A stretch of 64,000 nt of DNA from Apis mellifera (GCF_003254395.2 NC_037652.1:7924501-7988500), one strand, 5' to 3'; positions 47,777 through 60,764 are shown, numbered from the stretch's first letter. Notes: a model not told the origin generated them from the letters alone. Program-made: numbers and translations.

Positions 47777-50514
47777 TAAATCGAGGGGGATATAATGGAA
47801 ATTAAGAAATTTGATATATTCGAATTATCGAGGAATGTCGGGATTATCGGTTTATAGGGGATACGGTCGGCTAACGATTCTCGTTAACTCTATTATTTCT
47901 CGTTAATTAATGCGTAGTGTATACACAGATTATAATTGGATTCCGATAGATTTCAAGAGGAAGATATCGTTTATCGTGCATACATATATATATGTATGTG
48001 TATTTTAATTAAATAAAATGATTCTTATATACCGAGATTACGACACGAGTATACGTATACGTGAGTTATTAGCCCCTTCAACTTGGACAATAATAATAAA
48101 GTAAAGTAAAATAAGATACAAAGTTAAAAATAACTTTGAGAAACTAAAAGATAAGGGGCGATACGTCGGATTATTAATAAAAGTTGACATCGATCAAACT
48201 CTATTTATAAACGCGTGTTAATCTTTTAAACGTACCCTTTTAAATCTTGCGTTAAATTTAGAGACGAGTTGAACGCAGTCTCTCTCGGGACAAATAATGA
48301 AAAAAAAAGAAAAAGATTCACGCGGCAAAATTCTATCTACAGGAATTAATATTATCACTTTCTACGCAGATCGTGAAAGTAAAAAAGGGATAAAATCTTT
48401 TTAAATTAATCCGTGAAAATCTGTCGAAAATTATCGAAGTATTCCCCGGATGAACACTTAGCTAGCGCGCCTAGCGGTCGAAGAATAAAACCAGCGAAAC
48501 GCGTATAGCAGCGGTGAATAACTGCGGGCGAATCGCATAATGTTCTGTTATGCAGATTTTCACGCCTAAGGGATAATCGCGATACAGAGTGGATACAGAA
48601 ATTGCGCCTCTACGCGCAAGCTGCGTGCGCATCTCGCAAAAAGGAAGATAAAAAAAAAGAAAGAAGCCTAGAGCAAGTTGGCAGCAGCATGCAACGAATC
48701 AATGTAATTGCGGTGGCAGGCCTGTACCGAGATTTTCAACTGGACGCGAGATAACGAGAGGTGGAAAGGCCTCGAAACGTTTCCAGCAATTCGAACGGGT
48801 CGCCCAGTTCAATTTGTTCAAACCGCCAACAACGCTCCCTCCTATTCCTCGATCGGCGTATCTTCGTGAAATAGTCACGCTTCGAAAACGCTGCATTCGC
48901 GTAATAGTATTCTCTCCGTCTCTCTCCTTCTCGCCTCGCGCGCCCCCTTTCCGTTATTATTTTAATTACGGTCAGCGCGCGAACCGAGCGCCACGGGACG
49001 ACGAATGGAGGACGAATGAAATTGGAGAAAATACCGATGAAGTTTGCTGCTAATGAGCTTGCGCTCGATAAGGTTAGTTGCGATACTTCCCTTCTCTCGT
49101 TGATTCTGCACGATTTCTGGATGGAATTACGCGCTGGTGATGACTCGTGTGTGATAATCGACTAAAAAAAGAGTATTTGGATAGGAATAGTGGATCGGTG
49201 AGTGTATTTGGAGTGCGTGTTTGATATTTATTCGGAAGATCGAAACGAATCGAGTTTTGAGGTTATGGCTAACGAAACACGTTTCATGTTGCATTCGGTT
49301 ATGTATATAACAGAGAGTCTTATCTTATGTTGTGAATATTTTCCGACTTATATATTTGGGATTTATTTTGAAAATTGAAACGAATGAAAAGTTTGCAAGA
49401 GTGGAGATTGATGATGAATTGTTAATATTATTGCTTAATATTTACTGTGTTTCATTTTATCCAATGTTGCGTAGTAAAGTAGTATTTTGCAAATTGTAAT
49501 AATCAGTGATGCACATTTATCTTGAAAATTGAAACGAATAAAATTTGCAATTGTTATTATTATTAAATTGCGCTTAATACTGTGTCTGATTGTAGTTTTA
49601 TTTAATCCTGAGTAGTAAAGGAATATTTTATAAATTGTGATATATATTTGGGATTTATTTTGAAAATTGAAAAGAGTTTGCAATTTGAATTTATGCACTC
49701 AATCAGTGTTTTCTTTTATCATTGGTTCCGTGTGATTTCTATGTTAATTCTACGATTGATTGTTTGTACTAGAAAAAAAATATATTCCTAGTATATTTCA
49801 TATACTAGTTGTATATTAAATAGTATACATATGTATCAAATTTACAATGCAAATTTGTATTTTATTTTATACAGAAAAAAAAGAAAGCAATATAAAATCT
49901 ATTTATCTATTTTGCAAAGTAGATCTATCTTGCAGATCCATCGTAGTGTATCCTTCGAGTTTTATTCATTTCGAGGATTCTTCGTTGTCCTTTTTCAATC
50001 CAAAACTGATCTAGAATTGATACGGCTATTTATAGGCTAGCTTCGTTAAGATTTGCACTCGGCCAGCTATGAATAAACATGTGGCGGTGATGATGTTCGA
50101 TCCGCTCTAAAAATGACGGTGGAAACCGATTCATAACCAATTTCGCTCTATCGCGTTGATTTTAATTGCTCCGTGAAAACCGGCGGAACCAAACCGAGTT
50201 GAAAACACGACGCGTTGTTGCATCGCGGACGGAAATCAAAGTCGTGGAGCCGCCATGATGAATTCCATCGGTCGATAAACAAATCGATAAATAATTTACG
50301 AATTTCATTTGAAACGAAACGTTCTTTCTTCTTCATTCTCCTCTCCTTTCTCTATTAAATCATCGAGTGAGATTATTATATACAAAATCCCTATATTTCA
50401 AACGAATAAAATTTAGATATCTGGTGCAATATTCCAAAAATATTCCTTTTTTCGAACCGATCCTTTCTTTCTGATAACGGAACGGATTTAATAGATAAAT
50501 TTGCAAAAGGAGAG
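47770..50514. other. Non-coding DNA
   Basis: AT-rich to about 48430, then a complex, GC-richer stretch to about 49080 with short frames on both strands. At 49340-49700 diverged direct repeats carry TTTTGAAAATTGAAA and TAGTAAAG phrases. A YY1-type word lies at 50249-50256. No gene is recognised. Confidence 0.4.
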
Positions 50515-51500
50515 GGAAATAATCTAGCAATAATTTTAATTTTAGCTTAAATTTTCAAAATTTAAAAAAAAATTATATCAATATGAATTAAGTTATTAAT
50601 AAGATGATATGAATAAATAGTTTATTTGTTTGAAAATTTAATTTAAAATTTATGTAAATTTAAGGAAATAATCTAGCAATAATTTTAATTTTAGCTTAAA
50701 TTTTGAAAATTTTGATTTAAAAAAAAATTATACCAATATAAATAGTTATAAATAAAATGATATGAATAAATAATTTATTTGTTTAATTTAAAATTTAATT
50801 TAAAATTTATATAAATTTAAGGAAATAATCTAGCATATATATAATTTTAATTATATAATATAATTATATAATTAATTATATAATTTAGCTTAAATTTTGA
50901 AAATTTTGATTTTAATCTATTTAAAAAATTAAATACTAATATGAATAGTTATAAATAAGATGATAAATAGATGAATAAATTGTTTGTTTGTTTAATTTAA
51001 AATTCAATTTAAAATTTATGTAAATTTAAGGAAATAACCTAGTAATAATTTTAATTTAAAAAAAAAATTATACTAATATGAATAGTTATAAATAAAATGA
51101 TATGAATAAATAATTTGTTTGTTTAATTTAAAATTCAATTTAAAATTTATGTAAATTTAAGGAAATAACTAGTAATAATTTTAATTAAAAAAAAAAATTA
51201 TACTAATATGAATAGTTATAAATAAGATAATAAATAGATGAATAAATTGTTTGTTTGTTTAAAAATTTAATTTAAAATTTATTTAAATTTAAGGAAATAA
51301 TCTAGTAATAATTTTAATTTAAAAAAAAATTATATTAATATGAATAGTTATAAATAAGATGATAAATAGATGAATAAATAGTTTGTTTAAAAATTTATTT
51401 TAAAATTTATTTAAGGAAACAATCTAGCAATAATTTTAATTTTACCTTAAATTTTCAAAATTTTTATTTAAAAAAAAAAAAATTATACTAATACGAATAA
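50515..51500 (+). repeat. Tandem array, 121-209 bp units, 7 copies
   Basis: The anchor GGAAATAATCTAG or a close variant recurs near 50515, 50663, 50821, 51030, 51161, 51293 and 51414. Units also hold AATAATTTTAATT, a poly-A/T block, ATGAATAGTTATAAATAA and TTTAAAATTTATGTAAATTT. Extremely AT-rich and non-coding. Confidence 0.9.
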
Positions 51501-52189
51501 TTATAAACAAGATGACACAAATAAATATTCATTAAATCGCTCGTTAAAACGAAACGAAAAGAATCTATTTAACAATTTATTCGTTCAATGGTTCACTTTC
51601 AACCAGTTTCAATGAAAAAAAAAAAAACTACTCGTGAAAAATAAATAAGAAGAAATGAAAATTTATCCAAATTTAGCACACTTGAATAAAATAAAATTAA
51701 AGAATTACGATAAATTAGAATACTTTACACGAGAAGAGAGAAAATAAATAGATCTCGAGGAGGAGGAGGGAAGAAAATTTGCAAGCGTGGGAAAAAAGAG
51801 GAACGATAAGGTCACGGAAAAAGCAAAGTTCTTGGCCCGATTAAAATTGGCCAGCAGCCAACCGAGACACCCACCACCGAGAAGATCTTATTTGTCGAGT
51901 CAAGTTAAAGATTTGTTACGCGTTTCTAATTACAAGCTTATCGCGTTAACGAAGTGCGAGGAACATCCCGGTAAATTCGGGACACTTTTCTTTATCACGA
52001 TTTCATTTCGAAGGCTTTAAACGAAAGCTTATTGCACACGCGTACAGATTAGATTACATTTCCTCGAGCGTGATAATTCAACGGGCACTCTGAAGGAAGC
52101 AAAGAAAGAAAGAGAGGAAGAGAGTTAAGAGGATAAGTTTAATCCTCGAATGATAACTCTCGACCACTTGGATCGATGGAGCGGATTGA
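51501..52189. other. AT-rich non-coding DNA
   Basis: A short complex stretch at about 51780-52000 has a 77-codon frame (51787-52020) whose first codon is not ATG and which resembles no known family. Nothing else is seen. Confidence 0.45.
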
Positions 52190-52830
52190 TTTTTTTTAAA
52201 AAAGATGAAAAGATTCTTGAGCTCTTTAATCTTATAAAAAGCTATATGGAATAATATAGTCGATTAGATACTTCTTTTTTTATTATTAGTTGGTCCGAGT
52301 TTGACCGATCGTCGGTAAAAATATTATTTTTTCCAAGTTTTCGCAAGCGGCGAAATGAAATTAGTTCGAGCGAGGATGAGTTTGATTTTTCGTTATCGAA
52401 TAATATAAGAAATTGACGGTAGAGAGAAGAAAGATAAAGTGATGAAAATAGAGATGTGAGATTACACGTTATTGGCTATGTATTAGTTCGAGATGAGTTA
52501 TTGAGTAACGAAATTATTCTCATTAAGAAATTGACGATAGAAAGAAAATAAAGTAATAGAATACGGAATGAATGAAAGATACGAATAATAGGCGATGAAC
52601 GTGAGAGCACGTTCTCTCAATAAAATGAGAAAAATATCGAAAAACGACATACTTTATATACTTGCCTTGATACAAACTGATAATTACTTCCTTATCAAAA
52701 TATCACAACGATACGAACTTCGATATTCGACAAATTTCCTTTCTTCGCACAAAATATCAAAATATAAAAATTTCAATTTCTTAATTAATTTAATTAATTC
52801 GCGATAAAATCATTTTAAATTATCTAAAAA
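52190..52830 (+). repeat. Dispersed 600-bp segment, copy 2
   Basis: Ordered homology to 32130-32720: TTTAATCTTATAAA, GCGAAATGAAATTA, TTCGAGCGAGGATGAG, TTTGATTTTTCGTTA, an ACACGTTATTGG block, a TTCCTTTCTTCG block and ATCATTTTAAATTA. Unlike copy 1 it is not followed by the 33-kb array. Confidence 0.7.
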
Positions 52831-55800
52831 AATTCATCGAGCGAGAATTCACCGTTTTGAATTATTAATTCGAGCGAAGAAAAAAGAAGGGTTTGCACGA
52901 AGGATTTGCAGAGCGCTCTGCGTGTGCGCGAACAAAGCGCGCGCGATTCAAAATTATTTGCACGGGCGAAGGCGTAGAGGGGGGGAGGGCTGGGTGCACG
53001 CGAGAGGAGGTGCGTTTAAGCGCGTAGCTGGGCTCCCCGCAAATTGGCAGGCATCGTGACGAGTTCACGGCTCGGCCGGCGACCTGGATCCTCGTCAAAC
53101 AACGAGGCGCGCGCGATTCGCGAGGTTTCCACGATATTAAACCACGAGCGAGGCAGTGTTGAGGCGCTTGTGAGCGGATGTTTATCGGCAAATCCGGATC
53201 GAAACGGATTCCAGCGAAGAAATTAAAATTCCCGCAAGTGAATTTATATATCGAGTTTCGAAACGTGATGATTTAATTTTTGTCGGATAATCTCTTTTTT
53301 TCAGGAGTGGAGCCTGCATCCTGGAACAAGGAAAATTTAAAGGGAGAGGAAGGAAGAAATGGAAATTAATTTTTTTCCGCTCTATGAGTTTTTTTCAGTA
53401 GGATGAAATTTGAAATCATCTTAATTCGTAATGAAGAGATAAAGGAATTTATTCATAAATCAATATCTTATTGTTTCGAGATAACGAAATTTAATTAAAT
53501 CAATCGAATGAAACGCCACACAAAGGTTCGATTCAGTAAAATTATTTCCTTTTTCCGATTTTTAATTTTTAGAAAACAGTACTACTTTCTATTACAATAA
53601 CATGAAAATGTAATTAAATATATATATATATATATATATAAATTAACATTTGCGTTTAATTAGTATAGAATAAAAAAGAAAATAACATAATTATTAATAT
53701 ATAAAAAATACAAATATATTTTGCCCCGGCGACCGAGACTTATCTCTCGAGCGCAAAAGCGTTAAGTTAAAATGCAGGAATAAATATGTTTAACGATTAA
53801 TTAGAAATGCACGACTCGGAATGAATAATTCGTGTAATTTCTAATCGGTTGATGGCATCGTGGAACGGAAGACCTCGTTTCAATAACACGTTTAGAAGAA
53901 TCTCGATAAAATTTATATAGCATTAACACTGGTATTAAAAGAGTGTGTAAATTTAATCAACGCTTAAACTCCCGGATATTTCGACCATTATTATCGATAA
54001 TAACAATACGTTGCTCGATTAAAATATTTTACAAAATCGTCGCTCATTTCTTCCACGTATTTTTAATATATTGTCGTATAATACACTTTCACCAATAGTT
54101 CAATTACTAACCTTACTTTCTGGACATCGAATCTCGAAGAAAAATCACTGAGGAATCACGCGATTTTCGTATTCGTGACCGAGCGAGGATTCGACGAGAG
54201 ATGCATGCACACGCGTTCGAGCGAATCGAGCATGAATTTTCGATTCCTTTACTTCGAGTGAATCTGTATCGATCGGTGGTCGTGGGCATCATCCGCTTAC
54301 AGAATCGATTATTTGTTTACCCGTTAAGTGGGTAAGTAATGTACCTTAATGGCGCGTTCACAGGCTGTGGGGCATCGATTGGAATCGAACACGGTGCCCG
54401 AGTATCGACTATGGTGATAAATGCAACTTGACGCGTCGACGAAACTCCAAAAGAGTATTTGCCTATTTCTCGAATGCAGATTCGCAGTAAAATATCGATT
54501 AATTCGTTATCTTTCGATGAAAATGAACGAGATCGAGGAGAAATTAATCAATCGTGCACGACAACTTCCTAACCTTTCTATTCGATTGTACGTAGAGTAA
54601 TTCCATTTTCTCACACGAGTGTCGCTAGTCGAACATTTTCATCCAGCCAACTTCATTCCAAAGCTGTAGTGTAGTTATTATATATTTTTAGAGTTGGTAT
54701 TTCATGGTTCATTTATACAAGTAAAATTCGTTCGATTCTGCGCAGTCGCGTTTCTCGTGCGTGACAGCGAAGGTGCGAGGTTAAGAGAAGCATTTTCGAC
54801 GTACTTCACTTTTTTATTATATCGAAAAGGTAAGATAATATTATTCAGATTAGAAAAAAGTTACGCGAAGTCTACGAAGAAGGTGTATTAACGGTAATCA
54901 TTGTTAAAACTGCTTTTCAAAATTTCGTTTCGACAATTTCGACGTCAAAGATGCATCGATCGAAGCATAAATCGACGAATAACACGACTCGAGATCGAAT
55001 TCGTCGAATTCCACTGATCGCGTGAAACGACTCGGTGTTTCATTGTTATAAAAAAAACAAAATTACTTTCCCAACAACCCTATATTTCAATTCGTATCCA
55101 ATATCGATGCTCTTCACGATGCAAAAGGTATAAATTAGAAATTATAATGAACAATCAATCGTATACCCGTTTGAAAATTAATTTTCGTAATCGAACTAGC
55201 TAAATACATAAATAATATCAATCGATGTATCCTATTTGCCAAATGACACAATCCTCACGCTTCTTCTCTAAGATAACATTACAATATCCTTTCCGTGTTT
55301 AAAAGAAAACAAAAATCAGAAATCGAACCTTATCAATGAAACGAACCAAACTCTCGACCGATTAATTACAAATGAATCAGAATTGGCAGATTTTGGATAC
55401 GATTAATAAATTCAGGGGAGAGGACGTGTCTCTCTACTCGAGAATTCGTGAATTCTCCTTTTCGAAAAGAAAAATGCGCGTTTCGAAAAAGAAAAAAAAA
55501 AGAAAGAAAGGAGGGGACGTTGAAGCCTAAAGGCGAAAAACGGATTCGGGTCGACATGGCGGCTGCGCGGTCCAGCCTCGTTGCGAAGGAATTCCGCGCA
55601 CACCGCGCTCGAAATTGGGACGACGCTCGTTGGAACAAGGGTAAGCGGATTCTAAGGCTATAAAAAAATCCGCGTTTCTTTTATTCAAGCCTCGATGTTA
55701 AAAGCTTCCCTTTCACGACGCTATTTTGCATCCTTTTGCGCGATATGAACGCCTTCTTCACAAATAGAGGGGAGGGGGGTGGCTTTTGAAAAATGGTATT

Positions 55801-56367
55801 CGATCGTCCTGAAATTGTATAATATAAATAATAATTCGTTCACAAATAATCTAGAAGAAAAACTTTTAACTTAATATAATTTAAAATAATTTAAAATAAA
55901 ATAATATAAAATAATTAATCACATCGGTAGATTAAGAAATAGATAGAGAAAGAAATGAATCGATATTTTATTGTTTAGAGATTAAATTCTCATAACTCGA
56001 ACGAATGCATTTCAACAAGAATATTTCGATCATTCGAACGAAGATTCGACAGTTGTAAATAAAATTTCAAAAGAGAGGCGATGAACAAAGGATTACATTT
56101 TTCTATTACATTTTTCACACAGTGAAATTTTCATATAAAAATATAAAGAACATTTTCGAACCGTTTCCATAACCTGCGCTATAACAGTCTCGCGGCGATT
56201 CGTGCGACGCCGCAAAATTTACCATCCGAAGGTAAAAAGAGGCAAGGTCTGATCCCGTCGTTTCCGTATCCATCCATTTCGCGGACAGCGGCCGGTCCGA
56301 AAAAACGATAATCGCCTCTCACTCGCTCCGATAACGCCGTTTCCTTCCTTCTCCGCCTCCTCCTTCT
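52831..56367. other. Non-coding DNA with CpG islands and candidate exons
   Basis: CpG-rich at about 52870-53230, where overlapping frames occur on both strands. A TA run lies at about 53622-53640. A complex, non-repetitive stretch lies at about 54120-54440. Another CpG-rich stretch at about 55500-55640 includes an ATG in good context. Candidate exons and a hairpin are described in the findings. Confidence 0.4.
55556..55563 (+). promoter_or_regulatory. YY1/Pho-type motif overlapping an ATG
   Basis: ATGGCGGC in the context GACATGGCGGC. The word may be a YY1/Pho site, a translation start, or both, as is common near the starts of housekeeping genes. Confidence 0.3.
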
Positions 56368-56475
56368 CCCCCCACCCACCCACCCGCGAGCCGGGTCCTC
56401 CTCCCCCCTCCCCACCCACCCGCGAGCCGGGTCCTCCTCCCCCCTCCCCACCCACCCGCGAGCCGAGTCCTGCTC
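56368..56475 (-). repeat. 36-bp GC-rich minisatellite with G-quadruplex potential
   Basis: The unit CCGGGTCCTCCTCC.. recurs at 56391, 56427 and 56463, exactly 36 bp apart. Just before it, 56368-56385 reads on the minus strand as four G-runs of three or more separated by single bases, a canonical G-quadruplex pattern. Minus-strand frames give a 12-residue glycine-rich repeat peptide, better explained by the minisatellite than by a gene. Confidence 0.88.
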
Positions 56476-59400
56476 ACCCTCCCTCCCTCTCCACCCACGC
56501 GGCGGTTGGCCCGCTGCCAACTACGGTGGAAAGTCGCAGAGCCAGGTGACCCAGCCCTCCGCCGGTGTAATATCGAGGAAGATCAAGGCGAGAATACCCT
56601 CCTCCTCCCCCTCCCTCTCTCTTTTCTCGCCCTCGATCGAATATATTACGAGACGCGTGTCACACGGGCGGAACAGAAAAATCGTTTAACAGAGCGACGG
56701 GCAGGATGGATGGAGAGATAGAGGAGGAATGGAGAGGGGGAGGGAGGAGGGTAAAGCATTCTCGCCGCTTTGAAGAGTCCCAAGGGCTGCGTTGGACCGG
56801 TGCTCGAGAACACAGGGGAAGATAGAGGTGTGTGTATATATGTATATATATATATATATTCATCCGAGAATGCTTTGAGAGACGCGTGAGAGGGGGAGAA
56901 GGAAGGAAGGAAGGAAGGAAGAATGAGGAACGGAATCGAGAGGTGGCGAATTCCTCTGCAATCTGCGCGCCGACGGGAAACAGCGGCAAAGAGGAAATTT
57001 CCGCGTGCCGAATTCCTTGGATACGTGTATATATATATATATATATATATATACGTGGGTCTCTATTTTATTTTTCGAGAAAACGAGATATGAACAATGA
57101 TCCGGGGAAAAGTGAAGGTATCGCGGTGGAATTTCTGGGAACGGGGGAGGGAGAATGGTGGAGAGGCGTTGTTTTTGGGAATTTTCATCTGGGATAGGTC
57201 GTGGCTAGGATCGAATGATGTATAACTTAATTAGACAAGATTTTTTATTTTTAAATGTGTGAGAAAATAATTGTTTCGATGTAAGAAATCGTTAAAATTT
57301 TAAACGAAGATCGAACGAAATATAGGCGTAAATACAGGAGAACTGATCGATAATTTTTTAAGAAGCATTTAAATCTCTAATCGATGAAAATGAATCGATA
57401 AGGATAATTTCCTTGCCCAAGGAAGGAAATCGGTATTTTTTACTCGAGAAAGAAAAAAAGTAATCGCGCGAATCTTCGCCATTAACAACTTGGAAGAAGT
57501 AAAACAGAAATACGTACGTATGCTTAACAAAGTTAACCTATATCCGGCAAACTTTTCGAGTCACTCTTTTCCCGGTCACGAAGCCTTTTTTTTCTCGCAG
57601 AAACTTTCCAACATTCCACTTTCCTCACCCCCTTCCCTTCCTTCGCCTTTTTCCTCGCCCAAGAAGAATCTCGTCTATTCCTCTCGAATCACGAGGGAAG
57701 AAACCGTTTATTCAACCTAGAACGCTTCTCTAAATCAAAATTGATGCTCGTCGAGAAACGCAACGTTTCCGATGTTCGACAGCGTCCCGTAAGTCTTTCC
57801 ACGGCTCAACGTCGCTTATACGACGCTTATATACGTTCCGTATTAATCCGAAACAACGATCGGGTGACACGTGACTCAAAGGCGCGACATGAATATGCAT
57901 GCGCAACATAACCGCGCAGGCAGCATAACCTCTGCTCGCTGGTAAATCGTGAGTAGCCGTCCTTCCAAACCTACTACCACTAGCCGGGATCAACTGGCTA
58001 AATTACACGCCGTGGGGTTCGAGCGACGAACTGTCTCTCTCTCTGCCTCTGCGGATATTAATCACGGAGATTTAACGAGACGTATCTCCCTTTAAAGAGA
58101 CCGATACTCAAAGGCGACGATACTTGTCCGATTGTACATTGTTCCGTTCGAAATTGAAGTAGACGCGAGCAGTTATTATTATCGTTGTAGAATAGTCGAC
58201 GAGTAAACGAGAATTTTGGAAGATTTTGTTCAAGAACGAGCGTATATAATAGATGATATTTTTTACCAGATTTTATCCACTAACGATTATTATCTATCGA
58301 CAATAATTCCCTAGATCTTACAATCGTGCCAATTGTAAATTCTTGGGATATACCATCTTCCATCTTCCGTCTCCGATTGCATAATTTAGGGTCGATTTAG
58401 TCGTCTTGAAATGGCAGGCATTAGCCACGGGCATAATTCACGGACACTCCCCCCACCCCTCTTCCCAACTCGGGATCACTTCCAGCTAGATTTCTACGTT
58501 ATCGGCCGAACCCTCTTCTCTCTCTCTCTCGCCATTCGTGATCATTGTCTTGGCCCTAGTTTAAGACGACGGTTACACCGTTAGATAAGGGTAAAGTTGT
58601 AGTTTATGGCGCTCGCTTCCATATCTCGGCCATGGAACCAACGATTTTCATTAAATTTACTGCGGATATTGGTTTAACATTAACATTGCCGTTCCACGGA
58701 ACGATACATCCATTGTCCCTGTTTAAATTAACGTATTATCCTGACACGAGAATTTTCTTTCCAATTGCAATTTTTCCCAAGCTTTTCTAATTTCTACAAA
58801 GGGCATAAATCTGTCATAATTGGACGAGGGTGACGCGAAGTCATTTGCCAAGTTTTGCCACACCTTCGACGGCGGTTTAATAATAAGAACGTTCCACGAC
58901 TAAAATACCCGAACTTGTAGGGAGGGTCACCGTGTTTTGGCGCCTGTTCAACGCGCCAAGACACGAGAAATTCTTTCGCTCGGACTATTCGTTTCACTAT
59001 TTTTCCATATATCATCGATCGTCCAACTATTTCCACGATATAATCTTCTCTTTCGACTTATTAACATTCTTCCTCGTTAATTCGACATTCAAAACAAAAA
59101 GAGAGAAAAGATGCATAGGAAAGGAAGAATTATGGAATTATTTTAATCAAAGCGGGGATAAAAGAGAGCTAAAAAGGCGGGTGGGTGGGGGAAGTGGAAT
59201 TTAGGAGAGATGGGCATAAACAATGGATGGCGGCGCGGGTGGAGGAGGGGGTTGGCGAAAGGGCGAGCCAACGTAAGGAGGATTTATTACGTTTTTACGA
59301 GCCTCGGTAGAATGGTATTTTTGCGGTCGCCTTTCTCCACGGTTCAGCGGAGAGGACGCCACCTCCTCTCCTCTCCTCTCCTTTTCTTCCCATTCGATCC

Positions 59401-60598
59401 GAAATTCCCTCGCGACCTCTGATCCACCGTGGATGAAATCGAGTCCGTGGCTTTATTATTATAGGGGATCCAAAATGGAGAGCGGGATCTCGATAAAGCG
59501 GACGTCGATACTCTTTCTTTTAATTGGACACTCGTCTACGAGGAAGATTTAAATTTCTTCGTCACTTTGCTATGGAAATTTATTATCTATAAGCGTGGAT
59601 AGGTAAATTATCCTTGCAACGTTTCTGTAATTTCAGAGACGCGTCGTCTTAAATTCGTCTCGAAATTTACGAATGCAAAATTTCTATTTCTACGATATCG
59701 ATTAATGTTCTTAGAGATTCTATTTTTTAACTTTCTTTGGATTCGACATGTCTAAGAACGGTTCATAGTTTTCCTTTCAGAGATTCATTTTATAAAATTC
59801 AATCTGTAAATAATAGATTCGTTGAAAATCAACCAACAACTTAATAGCAAAATTCTTAACTTTCCTCAAACTCCAAAACCAAAATTTCTTAGATCACAAT
59901 AAAAATATTAAAACTTCCTTTCCTTAGATAAAGCCCCAATCGTTACAAAGAGCAAACTTTATTCTCCACGAATCGATGGATCTCGGATCGAATGATTTAC
60001 ATAAAGATTCGTGCATTTCATCCTTCAATCTCTGAGGAGTGTCATGGCGTGCACGTAGCATTTGGTGGCTCAACTCGCGTTCCATCATCGATCGTCGCGT
60101 TACCATTCTCGACTCGACGACTAACCCTCCTCGATAAGGGCACTTTTCTCAAACTAATAATTATCGCAACGATTATCGAGACGTGAATCGATCGTTGCTT
60201 AATTAAGGATTGATTACGATTATGTCGAATTGTAACTCCTGGATTGTTTATCCAATAATTTCTCTCTGGATATTTTATGCATTTCCGGAATAATATTTCT
60301 CCAAAGCGAGATTGAAGATATCTCGAAAATTCGAGAAAATTTTCTCCAGTCCTTTTTTTCAATCAATCAATCGAAATAGTAGAAGGTAATATCGGAGGGT
60401 TGGATATCGAATAAAGGGTGGTATCCCCTGATTTAATAACAGGGGATAGAGAGGGAAGACCCGTAGAGAGGATCGTTTAACGACACCCCCTTGGTAATTT
60501 CCCAATTTCTCTTCTCGATTGATAAAGCCATCGATCAAACCTCCTCCATTTTGCCCAACAAACTTTGTATCTTTTCTCTTTACATAGCATAAAATTTA
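56476..60598. other. Non-coding DNA
   Basis: GC-rich to about 56650. TA runs lie near 56833-56858 and 57027-57052. A complex, low-repeat stretch at about 58370-58720 contains TTTATGGC and other homeodomain-like words. A CT block lies at 59361-59390. A perfect stem-loop lies at 60422-60448. No protein family is recognised in any frame. Confidence 0.45.
60422..60448. repeat. Perfect 9-bp inverted repeat
   Basis: TATCCCCTG at 60422-60430 and CAGGGGATA at 60440-60448 are exact reverse complements around a nine-base AT loop. It lies about 150 bp upstream of the mariner insertion and is not part of it. Confidence 0.6.
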
Positions 60599-60628
60599 TT
60601 GGGTTGGCAACTAAGTAATTGCGGATTT
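60599..60628 (+). repeat. Mariner left terminal inverted repeat
   Basis: 30 bp starting TTGGGTTGGCAACTAAG, identical in reverse complement to the right end. This is the transposase binding and cleavage site in this family. Confidence 0.95.
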
Positions 60629-60764
60629 AGATGGCTTCAGTTGAATTTTTAGGTTTGCTGGCATAGTCCAAATGTAAAACACATTTTGTTATTTGATAGT
60701 TGGCAGTTCAGCTGTCGATCGGTAAAAAAAGTTTTTTGATCGGTTGCGTAGTTTTCGTTGAAAA

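Noticed and set aside
56179..56520. 113-codon minus-strand frame with 12-residue Gly-rich repeats
   Set aside because: The repeats are exactly the 36-bp minisatellite. Period divisible by three keeps the frame open by construction.
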